This document shows positions 35,098 to 41,712 of a stretch of 64,000 nucleotides of DNA, one piece after another. Position numbers and translations under genes: made by a program. Within the stretch, counting starts at the first letter, position 1; the number at the start of each line of letters is the position of its first letter. Location of the stretch: the NCBI GenBank assembly GCA_023415575.1, contig JAEZKF010000044.1:30219-94218 (forward strand), in the 5' to 3' direction. The notes under the pieces are model-generated. The model saw only the letters and a list, made by a program, of their open reading frames with translations, was not told where the DNA came from and did not search any database. Source of the stretch: Bacillota bacterium. GTDB lineage: Bacteria; Bacillota; Clostridia; Oscillospirales; Ruminococcaceae.

Positions 35098-35157
35098 TTA
35101 TCTTTTGCAGCGCGCGGTTTCCCATGCAAGGGATTGTGCTGAGATATCACTGTACAT
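35098..35157 (-). CDS. Candidate 19-residue ORF with perfect ribosome site
   Basis: ATG stands eight bases after AAAGGAGG and runs 19 codons (MYSDISAQSLAWETARCKR) to TAA. The minus-strand promoter at 35253-35225 is near consensus and the unit seems to run on for some 400 bases to the terminator at 34652-34689 without another convincing ORF. It may be a real miniprotein, a leader peptide, or the 5' remnant of a decayed gene; a GTG frame of 80 codons overlaps it from 35150 but has a poor start. Confidence 0.4.
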   Translation of the reverse strand: MYSDISAQSLAWETARCKR

Positions 35158-35224
35158 TGGAACCGCCTCCTTTAATGTGACTGAAAGATGTGTTTTTCCT
35201 TAAAACCCTTCTTTCTGTGTCTTA

Positions 35225-35253
35225 AATATAGCATATCTTTTGGTGAATGTCAA
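35225..35253 (-). promoter_or_regulatory. Near-consensus minus-strand promoter
   Basis: TTGACA, exactly 17 bp, TATATT, directed towards the 19-codon ORF. Confidence 0.78.
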
Positions 35254-35311
35254 TATATTTTATTAACTTTTCCATAAAAATATGGATATATTATAATAAC
35301 AATATTTGCTG

Positions 35312-35340
35312 TTGACATCGCTCTTCATTTCGCATACAAT
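35312..35340 (+). promoter_or_regulatory. Promoter of the DUF1292 gene
   Basis: TTGACA, 17 bp, TACAAT; 95 bp before the start codon. Confidence 0.78.
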
Positions 35341-35435
35341 TTAAACAGACACAAGAATCCCTCGCAGCCGCGCTTTTTGGGGTGCGGTGAAAATCACAAT
35401 TTGAGCTTTTTTCGTAAAAGCCAATGGAGGTTGCC

Positions 35436-35732
35436 ATGTCAGACGAAATGGACTTTGGACCAAGCGTGCTTTCCCTTACTGATGAGGATGGAGTAGAACA
35501 CGAATTTGAGATTCTGGATGAGCTTGATGTAGACGATAAGCATTATGTTGCACTGATTCCTGCCGAAGAATCCGCCGAGGATGAAGAGGAAGAGGGCCAG
35601 CTCATTGTACTCCGCAGTGAGGAAGAGGACGGCGAGGAGTATCTCGCCTATATAGAGGACGAAGAAGAGTTTAACCGTGTTGCGGCGATGTTTGTAGAGC
35701 GTCTTTCCGAGGAGTACGACTTCGAGGAATAA
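35436..35732 (+). CDS. DUF1292 family acidic protein (YrzB-like)
   Basis: A 98-residue, extremely acidic protein with the DUF1292 pattern: LTDEDGVEHEFEILDELDV, YVALIPAEE, EYLAYIEDEEEFNRVAA. The family is widespread in Firmicutes and of unknown biochemical role; in many genomes it sits near yrrK/ruvX and yrzL, which are not here. The start at 35436 is fixed by TGGAGG five bases upstream; the more upstream ATG at 35424 would overlap that site. Confidence 0.88.
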   Translation: MSDEMDFGPSVLSLTDEDGVEHEFEILDELDVDDKHYVALIPAEESAEDEEEEGQLIVLRSEEEDGEEYLAYIEDEEEFNRVAAMFVERLSEEYDFEE

Positions 35733-35794
35733 GCCTTAAACATCAGTCGTGAGCGCATCCTGCCCAGTTCGATACTGTACGGTATATATAAATC

Positions 35795-35966
35795 CAACAA
35801 GCGTAAAAAGGGAACACGGTCTCCGAACGTGGACTGCAGACCTCCCGATTTTTAAATCGGAAGAAGGGAGCGAGAAGCATTTGGGAGTGTACCCACCTGT
35901 CGGGCGACGGGTTTAGCTTTGCCGTGCACCGGCCGGGCGGGGAAATTAATACAAAACCGCGTTTTT
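35795..35966 (+). ncRNA. Candidate structured RNA, 6S-like
   Basis: The 35733-36128 gap is rich in paired sequence and has no gene. GGAACACGG (35811-35819) can pair with CCGTGCACC (35922-35930) to close a long irregular hairpin; inside are GGTCT/AGACC, CTCCC/GGGAG and CCGATT/AATCGG stems. The 3' half reads CGAGAAGC, then CACCT, a short hairpin and GGGTTTAGC, which by eye parallels the 3' strand of 6S RNA. A TATATA-type -10 lies near 35783-35790, and a terminator-like T-run near 35962. Family membership needs a covariance search. Confidence 0.42.
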
Positions 35967-36006
35967 ACTGTACTCTTTGCAGGAAAAGAAAGCGGAATAA
36001 AGCACA

Positions 36007-36046
36007 GCGGTCATGGAACAATAAGTTCCGTGACCGCCTTTGTTTT
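36007..36046 (+). terminator. Strong terminator after the candidate RNA
   Basis: GCGGTCATGGAAC and GTTCCGTGACCGC form a 13-bp stem (one mismatch) with an AATAA loop and a T-rich tail. Confidence 0.9.
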
Positions 36047-36128
36047 ATGTGGATATGTAATGCTTTATCACTAACCCTCTGCCGCGGATGGATAATCAGC
36101 GAGAATAACCTTATAGGAGGCAACGCCT

Positions 36129-36479
36129 GTGAAACGATGGATCGGGATTGTACTTGGATTTGCAACCGGCCTTCTCAACGGATTATTCGGCGCGGGGGGA
36201 GGTATGGTTGCGGTGCCGATGCTCAAGATGGCGGGCCTTGAGCCAAAGCGCGCCCATGCCACAGCCATTGCCATCACCATGCCGCTTTCGGTGCTCAGCG
36301 GTTTTTTGTATCTGGGCAGCGGAGCGTTTGCTGTGGGGGATGCCCTTCGCTTTATCCCGGCGGGCATTCTGGGGGCAGTGGTAGGGGGAATATTGCTCGG
36401 TCGTGTGCCGGACGCGCTGCTTCGCCGCATCTTCGGCCTGCTTATTCTGATTGCCGCAATAAGGCTTCTTTTGCGCTGA
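36129..36479 (+). CDS. TauE/SafE (TSUP) family transporter, first half-protein
   Basis: A 116-residue membrane protein with three to four predicted helices and the TSUP glycine motif GLLNGLFGAGGGMVAVPML near the N-terminus. Full TSUP exporters (about 250 residues) carry this motif twice; here the two halves are separate genes. The start is GTG with GGAGG nine bases upstream. Members export sulfite, sulfonates or other organic anions. Its stop shares bases with the next start (TGATG), so the halves are translated together and presumably form a heterodimer. Confidence 0.88.
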   Translation: MKRWIGIVLGFATGLLNGLFGAGGGMVAVPMLKMAGLEPKRAHATAIAITMPLSVLSGFLYLGSGAFAVGDALRFIPAGILGAVVGGILLGRVPDALLRRIFGLLILIAAIRLLLR

Positions 36480-36865
36480 TGGATTTATTGTATGCTTCTA
36501 TCGCGGGCTTTCTGGCTGCGGTGCTTGGTGCGCTCGGCATGGGCGGAGGCGGTGTGCTGCTTATCTACCTTACGGCTATAGCGGATACACCACAGCTAAA
36601 GGCCCAGGGAATCAATCTCCTATTTTTCATCCCGATTGCGGTGGTTGCCCTGATTATACACGCAAGGCATAAGCTGCTTGCCTACCGGCTTGCGCTTGTC
36701 GGCATCCTCGCCGGAATCGCGGGGGTGTTTGCCGGCTTTGCCGTTGCAAGGCTGATCGGTGACCACTATCTCTCAAAGGCTTTCGGGGTGTTTCTGCTCA
36801 TTTTAGGCGTGCGCGAGCTGTTCGGGGACATCATCGAAAAGAAGCGCAGCAAAGATAAAAAATAA
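36479..36865 (+). CDS. TauE/SafE (TSUP) family transporter, second half-protein
   Basis: A 128-residue membrane protein with the second TSUP repeat, ALGMGGGGVLLIYL, three or four helices and a basic C-terminus (EKKRSKDKK). The ATG overlaps the stop of the first half by one base. The pair together equals one normal TSUP permease. The substrate cannot be read from the sequence; no sulfur-metabolism gene is adjacent. Confidence 0.88.
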   Translation: MDLLYASIAGFLAAVLGALGMGGGGVLLIYLTAIADTPQLKAQGINLLFFIPIAVVALIIHARHKLLAYRLALVGILAGIAGVFAGFAVARLIGDHYLSKAFGVFLLILGVRELFGDIIEKKRSKDKK

Positions 36866-36921
36866 GCAGGGGGGTATACACACTCTCCCTGCTTAAGATT
36901 TAGAATTTTTATAGATTATAC

Positions 36922-37302
36922 TTAGGTATCTACGACGACATCCGCCTCCGGCGCGTTCTTCCTCACCGACTCGATGCCGTTTTCACAGCTTTGCTTGCTC
37001 TTGTATCCCTCACTTACGGCGATAATCTCGCCATTGCGCGCTTTTAAGCGAAAGCGAAACTCGCCGCTCTCGTCTTGATACAGCTCAAACTTCGGGTTAA
37101 CCGCCTTCGGGTAATCCTCCGCAGTCTGGTCCTCGTAATAAGCGTTGGGCGCGTTTTTAATCACGCTCTCGATGCCGGTTTTGCAGCTGGCAAGGGAGGT
37201 GTAGCCATCGCCTGTGGCAATCGATTGTCCGTTTGCCGCATATAGATTAAAACAAAACGCTCCGGATGGGGTAGTCTTAATCACAAATTTACCTCTGGGC
37301 AT
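36922..37302 (-). CDS. YegP-like protein with two DUF1508 repeats
   Basis: A 126-residue protein built of two DUF1508 units (residues 1-56 and 66-122). Each has the F-x-(F/I)-x-L-x-A-x-N-G-x-x-I-A-x-(G/S)-(D/E)-G-Y pattern and a following C-x-x-G-I-E-S-V-x-K-N-A-P helix. Such proteins are small dimer-like folds of unknown function, sometimes linked to stress. The ATG start has a weak ribosome site (AGTGGTGACATG). A consensus minus-strand promoter lies 112 bp upstream. Confidence 0.88.
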   Translation of the reverse strand: MPRGKFVIKTTPSGAFCFNLYAANGQSIATGDGYTSLASCKTGIESVIKNAPNAYYEDQTAEDYPKAVNPKFELYQDESGEFRFRLKARNGEIIAVSEGYKSKQSCENGIESVRKNAPEADVVVDT

Positions 37303-37413
37303 GTCACCACTCCATTTTTAGCAGCCGGTTCGGCCTGCAGAATTAAGGGCATACCGTGGCAAATGGGGATTTTGCAGCATTTATATTTTCGCGCAACAAG
37401 CGCCGATACTCAA

Positions 37414-37442
37414 AATATAGCACCTAGTTTTATAATAGTCAA
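37414..37442 (-). promoter_or_regulatory. Promoter of the YegP-like gene
   Basis: On the minus strand: TTGACT, 17 bp, TATATT. Confidence 0.72.
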
Positions 37443-37525
37443 CACGACATCTTGATGCACAAACCAAACGAGTAAAATACTGGACAGTTACTTCGCGTAA
37501 ATTCTCAAAGTATCACACAAGCTTA

Positions 37526-37554
37526 TTGCGAATAATTCTCAAATGTGCTAGAAT
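37526..37554 (+). promoter_or_regulatory. Promoter of the desulfoferrodoxin gene
   Basis: TTGCGA, 17 bp, TAGAAT. The leader of about 145 bases contains the inverted repeat TTGACA-10-TGTCAA (37581-37602), a possible regulator site. No gene lies in 37303-37707. Confidence 0.55.
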
Positions 37555-37707
37555 ACAATATGGAAAGCTAAACCAGCATGTTGACATGCAATCGACTGTC
37601 AATGTGTTTTATTGACCCTTAATCCTTACACACAAAGGGTATATTATATGCTATTTAGCTGTGTGTGCAACAAGCCGCACAGCCATAACGAAAGGATGTG
37701 CGTTACG

Positions 37708-38094
37708 ATGAAAACAGAACCTAAGTTTTTTAGATGCAGCAAGTGCGGTAACCTTGTAGGCCTTATCTTCAATGGCGGCGGAACAATGACCTGCTGCGGG
37801 CAGGAGATGGAAGAGCTCGTAGCAAATACGGTGGATGCCTCCGCAGAAAAGCATGTGCCGGTATTTGAGCAGACCGGCTCCACTGTAATGGTCAAGATCG
37901 GCAGCGTAGAGCACCCGATGCTTGAGGAGCACCACATTGAATGGATTTACCTCAACACCACCAAGGGCGGCCAGAGAAAGAACCTGGTTGTAGGCAAGGC
38001 CCCTATTGCTGAGTTTAAGCTCGCTGACGGCGAAGAGCTCATCTCGGTTTACGAGTACTGCAACCTGCACGGCCTGTGGAAGGCAGAGGCATAA
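37708..38094 (+). CDS. dfx: Desulfoferrodoxin (superoxide reductase)
   Basis: A 128-residue two-iron superoxide reductase. The N-terminal rubredoxin-like desulforedoxin site has Cys10, Cys13, Cys29 and Cys30. The catalytic iron domain has EKHVP (Glu47, Lys48, His49), HPMLEEHHIEW (His ligands) and the final CNLHGLW (Cys and His ligands). It reduces superoxide to hydrogen peroxide without making oxygen, the usual defence of strict anaerobes. The start at ATG 37708 gives the canonical N-terminus; the frame is open further upstream. Confidence 0.96.
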   Translation: MKTEPKFFRCSKCGNLVGLIFNGGGTMTCCGQEMEELVANTVDASAEKHVPVFEQTGSTVMVKIGSVEHPMLEEHHIEWIYLNTTKGGQRKNLVVGKAPIAEFKLADGEELISVYEYCNLHGLWKAEA

Positions 38095-38176
38095 TCTCAC
38101 ATCTCACAGTTACATCTAAGACGCCGCCCCTTCCCTTATGGGATTGCGGGCGGCATTCGTCATCTTTGCAGAAGAA

Positions 38177-38203
38177 AAGCCCCAACCATCCGGTTGGGGC
38201 TTT
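38177..38203. terminator. Bidirectional terminator between dfx and the VanZ-like gene
   Basis: AAAGCCCCAACC and GGTTGGGGCTTT form a perfect 12-bp stem around a four-base loop. Confidence 0.93.
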
Positions 38204-38259
38204 GATATTGATAATCTGCTTAAAACGAGTTGGGGACAACCCCTTACGGTTAGCAAATA

Positions 38260-38844
38260 CTACGCCTTTTTGCGCTTGTGCACTGCGCGGTAAATAGTGC
38301 GAATGCAAAGATAAATCAAATACCCGAGTATCGCGCCTGCGGTGTTAAAGATTAGGTCGTCAACATCGCTGATACCCGTGGCAAAAATAAACTGCATGAC
38401 CTCAATGGAAAACGAGCAGCACAGGCCTAACAGTGCTGTCATCCAGAACCCGCACCGCTTACTGACAGCGGGCAGCAAAGCGCCAAAGGGAACAAACCAC
38501 ACGATGTTGCCGAATAGGTTATAGTAAAAGAACCACTTGGTATAGGCATAATAGAGCTTGATGGTGTGCACAAAGGGGGTTAGGTTGATGCTGTCCAGTG
38601 AATCGCCCCAGGCGTGCCATAGCTCGGGGTTAACGCCGTATCGAAACACCGTAATCTGGTACAGGCTCAAAAGATAAAAGACAAACACCCACAATAGGGC
38701 CTCGCGCCGTTTATCAGGCGGGGGCGCACCCTTTTTTCTTTTTGAATTTAACGTCCAAAGACGCAGCCCAGCCCATATCAGGAACAAGCCGGATGCTCCT
38801 AAAATGGCGTGTACCGACAACCGAAGAATTCCTCCTGCGCTCAT
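38260..38844 (-). CDS. VanZ-like family membrane protein
   Basis: A 194-residue protein with five predicted membrane helices and the VanZ-family pattern: INLTPF, NLFGNIVWFVPFGALLP and SIEVMQFIFATGISDVDDLIFNTAGAILGY. VanZ gives low-level teicoplanin resistance in enterococci; most homologues are of unknown role, so no resistance should be assumed. The start is ATG 38844, eight bases after ATAGGAGGTG; the GTG at 38853 overlaps that Shine-Dalgarno site. It ends in a basic tail (HKRKKA). Confidence 0.88.
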   Translation of the reverse strand: MSAGGILRLSVHAILGASGLFLIWAGLRLWTLNSKRKKGAPPPDKRREALLWVFVFYLLSLYQITVFRYGVNPELWHAWGDSLDSINLTPFVHTIKLYYAYTKWFFYYNLFGNIVWFVPFGALLPAVSKRCGFWMTALLGLCCSFSIEVMQFIFATGISDVDDLIFNTAGAILGYLIYLCIRTIYRAVHKRKKA

Positions 38845-38885
38845 GCCGGACACCTCCTATGGTAGGCGCCGCGGCGCCGAATGTA

Positions 38886-39803
38886 TTATGCAAGCTCAGA
38901 GAGGTCGTATGGTGTCTCCTGATATACAACGTGGTTGAGCCAGTTGGAATACAAGAGATTGCCATGGCTGCGCCATACAAAGGGAGGCTCCTTGGTCGGG
39001 TCATTTTGCGGGAAATAGTTGACCGGCATCTCAATGGGAAGCCCCTTGTCAAGGTCTCTGAAATACTCCTCAGCAAGCGTCATACGGTCATACTCCGAAT
39101 GACCGGTCACAAAGATTTGTCTGTCGTTGTGCGAGCAGATGATATGGGCGCCCGCAACATCCGACCAGGTCAAAAGCTTTAAGCCGTCGGTCTTAAGGAT
39201 GTCGCGCTTTCTTACCTCGGTGTGGCGGGATTGGGGTGCTAAAAACACCTCGTCAAAGCCGCGCAGAAGGGGATGCTTCTCGTCCAGCACCTTGTGGGGG
39301 AATACACCAAACAGCTTCTGATCGAGCGGGTACTTCGGGATTCCATAGTGGTAATACAGGCCCGCCTGTGCGCCCCAGCAGATATGGAAGGTGGAGTACA
39401 CATGGGTCTTGGTCCACTCCATGATTTCGCACAGCTCCTCCCAGTACGAAACCTCCTCAAACTGCATCTGCTCAACCGGCGCGCCGGTGATAATCATACC
39501 GTCAAAGCGCTCGTCTTTAATTTCATCAAAGGTCTTATAGAATTTAAACAGGTGCTCCTGCGGGGTATTCTTAGAAACATGGGTTGCAGTCTGCAAAAGC
39601 TCGATGTCCACCTGAATCGGGGTATTGCCCAGTACACGCAACAGCTGCGTTTCGGTTTCAATCTTTTTAGGCATGAGGTTAAGAATTACAATACGGAGAG
39701 GGCGGATGTCCTGTGTCTTCGCCCGATCCTCATGCATGACAAATATATTTTCTTCCTCCAAAACCTTTGCTGCTGGAAGTGAGTTGGGTATACAAATAGG
39801 CAT
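38886..39803 (-). CDS. metA: Homoserine O-acyltransferase MetA, acetyl-CoA type predicted
   Basis: A 305-residue enzyme of the first committed step of methionine synthesis. The start MPICIPNSLPA has GGAGAT upstream, and numbering from it puts the known catalytic residues exactly in place: Cys142 in HICWGAQ, His235 and Glu237 in TGHSEYD. Residue 111, which sets acyl specificity, is Glu (TGAPVE) instead of the Gly of succinyl-using enzymes, so acetyl-CoA is the predicted donor. No other methionine gene is adjacent. The 5' region contains a promoter, a Met-rich leader ORF and a terminator, indicating attenuation control. Confidence 0.95.
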   Translation of the reverse strand: MPICIPNSLPAAKVLEEENIFVMHEDRAKTQDIRPLRIVILNLMPKKIETETQLLRVLGNTPIQVDIELLQTATHVSKNTPQEHLFKFYKTFDEIKDERFDGMIITGAPVEQMQFEEVSYWEELCEIMEWTKTHVYSTFHICWGAQAGLYYHYGIPKYPLDQKLFGVFPHKVLDEKHPLLRGFDEVFLAPQSRHTEVRKRDILKTDGLKLLTWSDVAGAHIICSHNDRQIFVTGHSEYDRMTLAEEYFRDLDKGLPIEMPVNYFPQNDPTKEPPFVWRSHGNLLYSNWLNHVVYQETPYDLSELA

Positions 39804-39856
39804 AACAATCTCCATTTCTGCCGGATAACGGCCTTTAATGATTGATGAACATAAAT

Positions 39857-39883
39857 AAAAAGACGCACGGCTAACCATGCGTC
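39857..39883 (-). terminator. Attenuator terminator in the metA leader
   Basis: On the minus strand GACGCATGG pairs with CCGTGCGTC (one G-T) around TTAG, then five T. It starts 14 bases after the leader-ORF stop and lies 53 bases before metA. Its 5' arm is also part of GTGCGGACGCAT, which can pair with ATGTGCCCGCAC at the end of the leader ORF (one mismatch, one wobble), giving a mutually exclusive antiterminator. Confidence 0.85.
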
Positions 39884-39897
39884 CGCACAACCGCCGT

Positions 39898-39984
39898 TTA
39901 GCAGTGCGGGCACATTCGCATCATGCAGCTGGACATTCGAATTGTCTTTACAGTTACTTTGGATGCGCAAGCCGTATGGTTCAT
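39898..39984 (-). CDS. Met/Cys-rich leader peptide of metA
   Basis: A 28-codon ORF. ATG stands ten bases after GAGGAG. The peptide has internal Met at 17, 21, 22 and 24 and Cys at 6, 20, 25 and 28; the core reads RMSSCMMRMC and it ends CPHC. Four Met in eight residues is far above expectation, and the cluster lies just before the RNA arms of the antiterminator and terminator. This is the expected layout for ribosome stalling at Met codons when Met-tRNA is scarce: stalling would free the distal arm, favour the antiterminator and let transcription reach metA. Confidence 0.75.
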   Translation of the reverse strand: MNHTACASKVTVKTIRMSSCMMRMCPHC

Positions 39985-40068
39985 CAAAACACAACTCCTC
40001 TGGCAGATTTGTGTGCCAATCGTACTCGGACGTATCAAATGTACCGCACTTTAGTACTTGGCAGTGTT

Positions 40069-40097
40069 ATTATAACAGAGCGGGTCAAAAAGCACAA
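40069..40097 (-). promoter_or_regulatory. Promoter of the metA leader
   Basis: On the minus strand: a perfect TATAAT preceded by TGT (extended -10), with a weak TTGTGC 17 bp upstream. It sits about 85 bases before the leader ORF. Confidence 0.7.
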
Positions 40098-40299
40098 TGC
40101 CTATCGCATATGTGGGTCGATTTCACGGCAGAAAACGGTAAATAAATCGATGTTGCTTCTATTAAACTCGCATGGTCTGTGACGGACACGAATATAAAGA
40201 AGTATCTGCCTGCTCTGCATGTCTTTGTAGTAAAAGCATCTCGATTTTTGTAACCTGTATACAAAAATATGATTTCACAATAAAGATTATGTGATGCAA

Positions 40300-40328
40300 T
40301 TGATAAGAGAAGCGAAAAATGGTATACT
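40300..40328 (+). promoter_or_regulatory. Promoter of the MFS transporter gene
   Basis: TTGATA, 17 bp, TATACT; 36-42 bp before the start codon. Confidence 0.65.
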
Positions 40329-40369
40329 TCAGCTGGTACCCAGAAATGAGTATGAGGAGAATAATGTCT

Positions 40370-41668
40370 ATGAAACTCGATTACAAACGGACTATACTGG
40401 TCGGTCTTGCGTTTCTTACCATCTGCTCCTTTTGGCAACTTTATGATTTCGTCATTCCGCTGATAATGCTCAAGGCGTTCAAGTTCGGCGACACCGTTTC
40501 GGGTGTTGTCATGTCGCTGGATAACATACTCGCTTTATTTATGCTGCCCTTGTTCGGCACGCTGTCGGATAAAACCAACACCAAGATAGGCAGAAGAATG
40601 CCCTACATACTAATCGGCACCGTTTGTGCCACCGTTTCGATGCTGTTAATCCCGTTTTCGGCTACACGCGGCAATCTTGTGTTGTTTATCATTTCCTTAG
40701 GTATTGTACTGCTTTCAATGGCCCTGTATCGGTCTCCGGCAGTCGCCCTGATGCCCGACGTCACCCCCAAGCCCCTGCGCTCAAAGGCGAATGCAGTTAT
40801 CAACCTCATGGGCGCGATAGGCGGCATTTTGGTGCTGGGGCTTATCTCGGTTCTTGCGCCGGATAAAAGCAATATCAACTACTGGCCGCTCTTCCTTGCT
40901 ACATCCGCGATTATGCTCATCGGCATTGCAATTTTAGCCCTTACCGTCAACGAGAACAAAGAGGTGCAAAAGATGCGCCTTGCCAGTGCCGAGATGGGCA
41001 TCGACGTCGAGGAAATCAATGAGGATGCAGAAACCGTGCGCACAAACCATAAGCTCGACCCCGCGGTGCGCAAGAGCCTCATCTTTATCCTTGTGTCCAT
41101 CTCCCTGTGGTTCATGGGCTATAACGCCATCTCCTCCGCCTTCTCAAAGTACGCCTTAGTCGCTTTGGATATTCCCGAAGCAAAGTCCGCTACTATTTTG
41201 ATGGTTGCCAACATCACGGCTATTATTTCGTACATACCGGTTGGCATTATTTCCTCGAAAATCGGCCGCAAAAAGACCATCCTGTTCGGCGTTACATTGT
41301 TGACGCTCGTGTTTGCGACGGCGGCCCTCTATACCGAGTTTTCTCCGCTGATGTTCGTATCCTTCGCCTTTGCAGGTATCGCGTGGGCGGCCATTAACGT
41401 CAACTCCCTGCCCATGGTGCTCGAGATGTCCAAGGGGGCGAATGTCGGGCGGTATACCGGCTATTACTACACCTTCTCGATGGCGGCGCAGATTGTCACC
41501 CCGATACTCTCCGGCGCCCTGCTGGAGTATGTCGGCTACTACACCCTGCTGCCGTACGGCGCCTTGTTCGTCGGGCTTGCCTTTATCACCATGATGATGG
41601 TCAAACACGGCGATTCCAAACCCGAAAAGGTCGCCACAAAGCTCGAGGCTTTTGACGTAGCAGACTGA
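40370..41668 (+). CDS. MFS transporter, sugar (SLC45/GPH-like) type
   Basis: About 432 residues with twelve predicted helices. The first inter-helix loop has SDKTNTKIGRRMPYILIG, the pattern of SLC45-type or GPH-type sugar carriers, and the ASP-x-x-Y-R-S-P-A-type helix (LYRSPAVALMPDVTPKPLRSKAN) supports that. A long central loop of about 35 residues (ENKEVQKM through NHKLDPAVRKS) is typical. It most likely moves a di- or oligosaccharide with a cation. Starts at ATG 40370 or 40364 are possible after GAGGAGA. A phosphodiesterase gene follows 44 bp later. Confidence 0.85.
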   Translation: MKLDYKRTILVGLAFLTICSFWQLYDFVIPLIMLKAFKFGDTVSGVVMSLDNILALFMLPLFGTLSDKTNTKIGRRMPYILIGTVCATVSMLLIPFSATRGNLVLFIISLGIVLLSMALYRSPAVALMPDVTPKPLRSKANAVINLMGAIGGILVLGLISVLAPDKSNINYWPLFLATSAIMLIGIAILALTVNENKEVQKMRLASAEMGIDVEEINEDAETVRTNHKLDPAVRKSLIFILVSISLWFMGYNAISSAFSKYALVALDIPEAKSATILMVANITAIISYIPVGIISSKIGRKKTILFGVTLLTLVFATAALYTEFSPLMFVSFAFAGIAWAAINVNSLPMVLEMSKGANVGRYTGYYYTFSMAAQIVTPILSGALLEYVGYYTLLPYGALFVGLAFITMMMVKHGDSKPEKVATKLEAFDVAD

Positions 41669-41712
41669 TTTTCAAAGCGCATTGTAGTACTGCAAAGGTC
41701 TGGTGATGACGC

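Noticed and set aside
34908..35150. 80-codon GTG frame on the minus strand
   Set aside because: The GTG is 15 bases from the Shine-Dalgarno, while an ATG at ideal spacing opens another frame; the translated sequence has no protein-like pattern.
38260..38844. Glycopeptide resistance gene from the VanZ match
   Set aside because: VanZ-like proteins are widespread and mostly unrelated to resistance; no vanH/A/X genes are nearby.
39804..40100. S-box (SAM) or T-box riboswitch upstream of metA
   Set aside because: Neither the SAM-I core nor the GGGTGG-type T-box sequence is present; the Met-rich ORF plus terminator explains the region better.
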